Assembly (NCBI GenBank): GCA_021030905.1
Contig: JAGFMI010000002.1
Coordinates: 806,001-870,000, forward strand
Source: Pyrenula massariospora
Lineage: Eukaryota; Ascomycota; Eurotiomycetes; Pyrenulales; Pyrenulaceae
Direction of reading: 5' to 3'
Length of the DNA: 64,000 bases
The translations under genes and the position numbers were made by a program. The notes beneath the pieces are model-generated. The model was given only the letters and a program-made list of their open reading frames with translations. It was not told the origin of the DNA and searched no databases. Of the stretch, positions 61,187 through 64,000 are shown one piece after another (position 1 is the first letter of the stretch; the number at the start of each line of letters is the position of its first letter).

Positions 61187-62820
61187 ATGGCTACCAACAA
61201 CCAGCACGAGACAATGACTGACAGTATAGTTCCAATGCCACCCGCAGACATCGAGATGCCGGCTGTCACGACCGGACCAGTTCCGACCTCCAAACGCGAC
61301 GGAGATCAGTTTCTCGTGACATTCGATGAGCCTTTCGACTCTGGAAATCCTCTGGATTGGCCGAAGAGTCGAAAATGGGCCGTTACGGACGTCCTATCCG
61401 CCACAGGCTTCAATCGAATCATGGTCTCGACGATCATGGCGCCTGCTTTGTCCACCATCGCTAAGGAGCTTCACATGGGCCCGGCCGAATCAGTCATGGC
61501 CTTGTCTATCTACCTCCTGGCTACCGCTTTTGGGCCACTCTTTATCGGACCGTTGTCCGAGATATACGGCCGAAAGACAGTCTTACATGCTTCTAATGTG
61601 TGGTTTCTGATTTGGAATATTGCGTGCGGCTTTGCGAATACTAAAAAATTACTTATTGGTGCTCGATTCTTGGCCGGCTTTGGAGCAAGCAGCATATATG
61701 CTCTTGCCGGTGGAGTTCTTGCAGATGTCTGGCGACCGGAACAACGTGGACGGTCTCTCGGAATGTATCTTCTAATTCCACTACTTGGTGCCGCGGTCGG
61801 TTGGTCAGCCTTTTTATACAGCATTGAACTACCGATAAGGAGCATTAGCTGACAATTTTTCCCTGCTTAGGTCCCATTATAGGCGGTTTTATGGCCGCTC
61901 GGACGACCTGGCGATGGATGTTCTGGTCGACCTCCATCTTCCAGGGTGTGATGATCCTCGTGTCTTTCACCGCCTTCGACGAAACATACGGTCCGACCAT
62001 TCTCAAACGTCGAGCAGAACGTCTCCGTCGCCAGACCGGGAACAACCAATACCACACCCTCCAGGAACATCTCGATGCTAAGGTTTCTACTTTAGCGCTG
62101 CTTGGACGCGCCCTCACGCGGCCTCTCCGTCTCCTCGCCTTCCATCCCATCATCCAAGTCTCAGGCCTCATCTCCGCCTTCAACTACGGTATCCTGTACA
62201 TCGTACTCTCCAGCTTCTCGGACCTCTGGGTCAAGCAGTACCACGAATCCGTCGAAATCAGCGGCCTGCACTACATAGCATGCGCAGGCGGTGAACTCCT
62301 TGGCTCCCAGCTCGGTGGACCGCTGATAGACTCACTATACAAACGTATGAAAGCTCGCGCCGACTCCGATCATCGGCGAGGAGGCATTCCTTCTCTTAAC
62401 AGCTCTCCCGCCCCAGAACTCCGAATTCCGCTAACATTCCCCGGCGCGTTCCTAGCCCCTCTCGGTCTGTTCGTGTACGGCTGGACAGCGGAGTACAAAG
62501 TCCACTGGGTCGCCGTGGATGTGGGGATCGTCATAGCCATGTTCGGCATGCAGATCGCGGGCATGGTTGTGCAGGCCTATGTGATCGACGCGTATGCCGA
62601 CATGGGCTACACGAGCAGTGCGATGGCGGCGAGTCAGTTCCTGAGGAGCTTAACCGCGTTTCTGTTCCCCCTGTTTGCGCCGAGTATGTATGCGGCGATG
62701 GGGTATGGGTGGGGGAATAGCTGTTTAGCTTTCGCAGGATTGCTTTTGGGATTCCCGGCTCCGTTGATTTTGTGGGTTTATGGGGCGAAGCTAAGGGCAA
62801 AGGCGTCTTCGAATTATTGA
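61187..62820 (+). CDS. MFS transporter, DHA1-like drug:H+ antiporter
   Basis: Exons 61187-61799 and 61871-62820, joined by a 71-nt intron, give 520 residues. The N-terminal 65 residues are soluble, ending in the typical GNPLDWPKSRKW that precedes helix 1. Motif A between helices 2 and 3 reads GPLSEIYGRK, and LLGAAVGPIIGG in helix 5 corresponds to motif C and is completed by splicing. Twelve helices are expected, with a central loop at about 265-300. Family members export toxic compounds or metabolites using the proton gradient; the substrate here is unknown. Confidence 0.9.
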
Positions 62821-63531
62821 GGTGAGCTATCGGTATTTTTTGGATGTTGAGGATGGGTTATTTGATGTGAGGGGTCTATTTCCGTTCACCGTCATGATAA
62901 TTTTCTCAGAGCGGGCTAAGGAATTTCAAGGCGGAGCAATGGGTATCGATGGAGTCGAGCAATCCTAGCTATGGTTCCTCTATCGCGAGGCGGAAACTTG
63001 AACTATCTTGCGCGGAGATTATCATTGAGGCACACGAGAGTCGGAAACGGCCAGTTTGGAAAAAAATCTTACCGGAGCGAGTATGACAGAAATTATAGGA
63101 ATACATCTTCGCTCTTTCAATCTTTCCATCAATTGTCACCTTTCGTCTTCCAGCAAACGATCTTGAGGGGCAATTCCCAGACACTTTTATTATGTCATTC
63201 TAGGATGGAGATTGGAGGACGGAAAAGCTAAAACGGATATGGAGCTACTAAACACAATGAAAGTTCTGGGTATGCAAAGTGGCCGTATTGATAGAGAAGA
63301 CCTTCTACGTACCAAAACCATATACCGCGTGTCATGCCACAACACAAGGACAGAGAAAAAGGCCATTGCATAACCGTTCTTTTTCGAGCCCGGTATTGAA
63401 GGTCATCTAAGGTAAAATCGGGGGCTACGATGGTTAGAAGTCTCGTTGAGTAGCACCTCGAGGGAAAGCATCTGTGAACTTTCGTCAACACAAACCCCCC
63501 CACTCTTCCGTTCCATCCTCTCCTCCCACAA
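62821..63531. other. Intergenic between converging genes
   Basis: About 0.7 kb between the stops of the MFS gene and the partial hydrolase gene. Only short overlapping frames are present. It is probably the two 3' flanks. Confidence 0.4.
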
Positions 63532-64000
63532 TCAACCACCACCCCCCAAAACCCTCGGCAAAACTTCCATCAAATGCTCCACAATCGCATCCGGCCCCCT
63601 CTCAACCTGCAGCCCATGCGGTATGGCGTGGAACTTGATCCCCGGAACCTCTTTCCGAGCAATGCTCTCGATCTCCTTGGCTTGGTCGGGCGTCCACATT
63701 GAGGCGCACATCTGGGGTTGTTTGTATGTGGTTAGTATCATAGAGAGTCAAAGATCTCGCAAATGCTCAAGGAGGTAAGACTTTGGTACTGGGTTTTGGA
63801 AAGAAAAAGAAAGCGTATACTTACCAGCATATCCGGCCGCACATCCCTCACCGTAGGCTCTACATCCTCAATACCTAAATAAATCAAAAACATCTCATTA
63901 GCCCAACACCCTCCCACAGCAACCTCAACAACGGCAACCAAAAACCAGAACCGATCAACACCGACCCTCTCTCCCTCACTCACCCTCGCAATTCGCAGCA
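63532..64000 (-). CDS. Alpha/beta-hydrolase-like protein, 3' part
   Basis: The gene runs off the right edge. Exons 64000-63984 (partial), 63874-63825 and 63711-63532 are joined by introns of 109 and 113 nt, both with GT-AG ends; the first has a GCTAAT branch. The readable C-terminus of about 80 residues runs from CEGIEDVEPT through MCASMWTPDQ to PHGLQVERGPDAIVEHL. The last block resembles the final His-bearing part of alpha/beta hydrolases of the dienelactone-hydrolase or peptidase kind. The family is a guess from this end only. Confidence 0.5.

Overview
The window is fungal nuclear DNA, most likely from a filamentous ascomycete (Pezizomycotina). Genes carry many short introns (about 41-158 nt) with GT-AG ends and CTRAY-type branch sites. 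The gene content includes FlbE, a SUN-family wall protein, a GH16-WSC-GPI glucanase and an NRPS-like reductase. A long AT-rich block of ruined retroelements looks like the product of repeat-induced point mutation (RIP). Some of the lineage-type hypothetical families would suit Leotiomycetes, but that is a weak inference. Exon boundaries below were placed by reading splice signals and keeping frame. They are models, not transcript evidence.

Layout. 1-13,370: a gene-free, extremely AT-rich isochore holding two same-orientation copies of one Ty3/gypsy-type LTR element. Both are heavily degraded fossils. A 160-bp, much less AT-rich solo-LTR-like insert sits inside the first copy. Composition changes abruptly at about 13,370. 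14,150-16,637 (-): SNF2-type ATPase beside the isochore. 17,644-34,344: a housekeeping stretch with adenylosuccinate synthetase (+), IST1 (-), SUN-family GPI protein (-), PP2A leucine carboxyl methyltransferase (-), listerin/LTN1 (-) and, head to head with it, RAD3/XPD (+). 34,575-39,828: a cyclase-family hydrolase (-) head to head with an A-T-R NRPS-like carboxylate reductase (+), a plausible two-gene metabolic unit. 40,043-42,686 (-): GH16 glucanase with WSC domain and GPI signal. 43,543-47,479: a head-to-head pair, an uncharacterised C-terminally membrane-anchored protein (-) and a transmembrane protein with a trypsin-like GDSG domain (+). 48,263-49,268 (-): FlbE-like developmental regulator. 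50,161-51,573 (+): aminoglycoside-phosphotransferase-like kinase. 51,846-52,058: a small Cys/His-rich protein. 53,861-56,173 (+): a large multi-pass membrane protein of a fungal hypothetical family. 56,713-57,161 (-): a doubtful small gene. 58,496-60,176 (+): a secreted SGNH hydrolase with an in-frame TAA after its signal peptide. 61,187-62,820 (+): MFS transporter. 63,532-64,000 (-): the 3' end of an alpha/beta-hydrolase-like gene running off the window.

A quasi-palindromic MITE of about 90-100 bp occurs four times: two diverged copies between the SNF2 gene and ADSS, one in an intron of the cyclase gene, and one between the GH16 gene and the hypothetical pair. No rRNA, convincing tRNA or CRISPR array was found.

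The observations most worth following are the MITE carried within a cyclase intron, the solo-LTR-like insert that kept its composition inside RIP-ruined DNA, the protease-like/transmembrane head-to-head pair, the cyclase plus A-T-R reductase unit, and the SGNH gene with a RIP-type stop.
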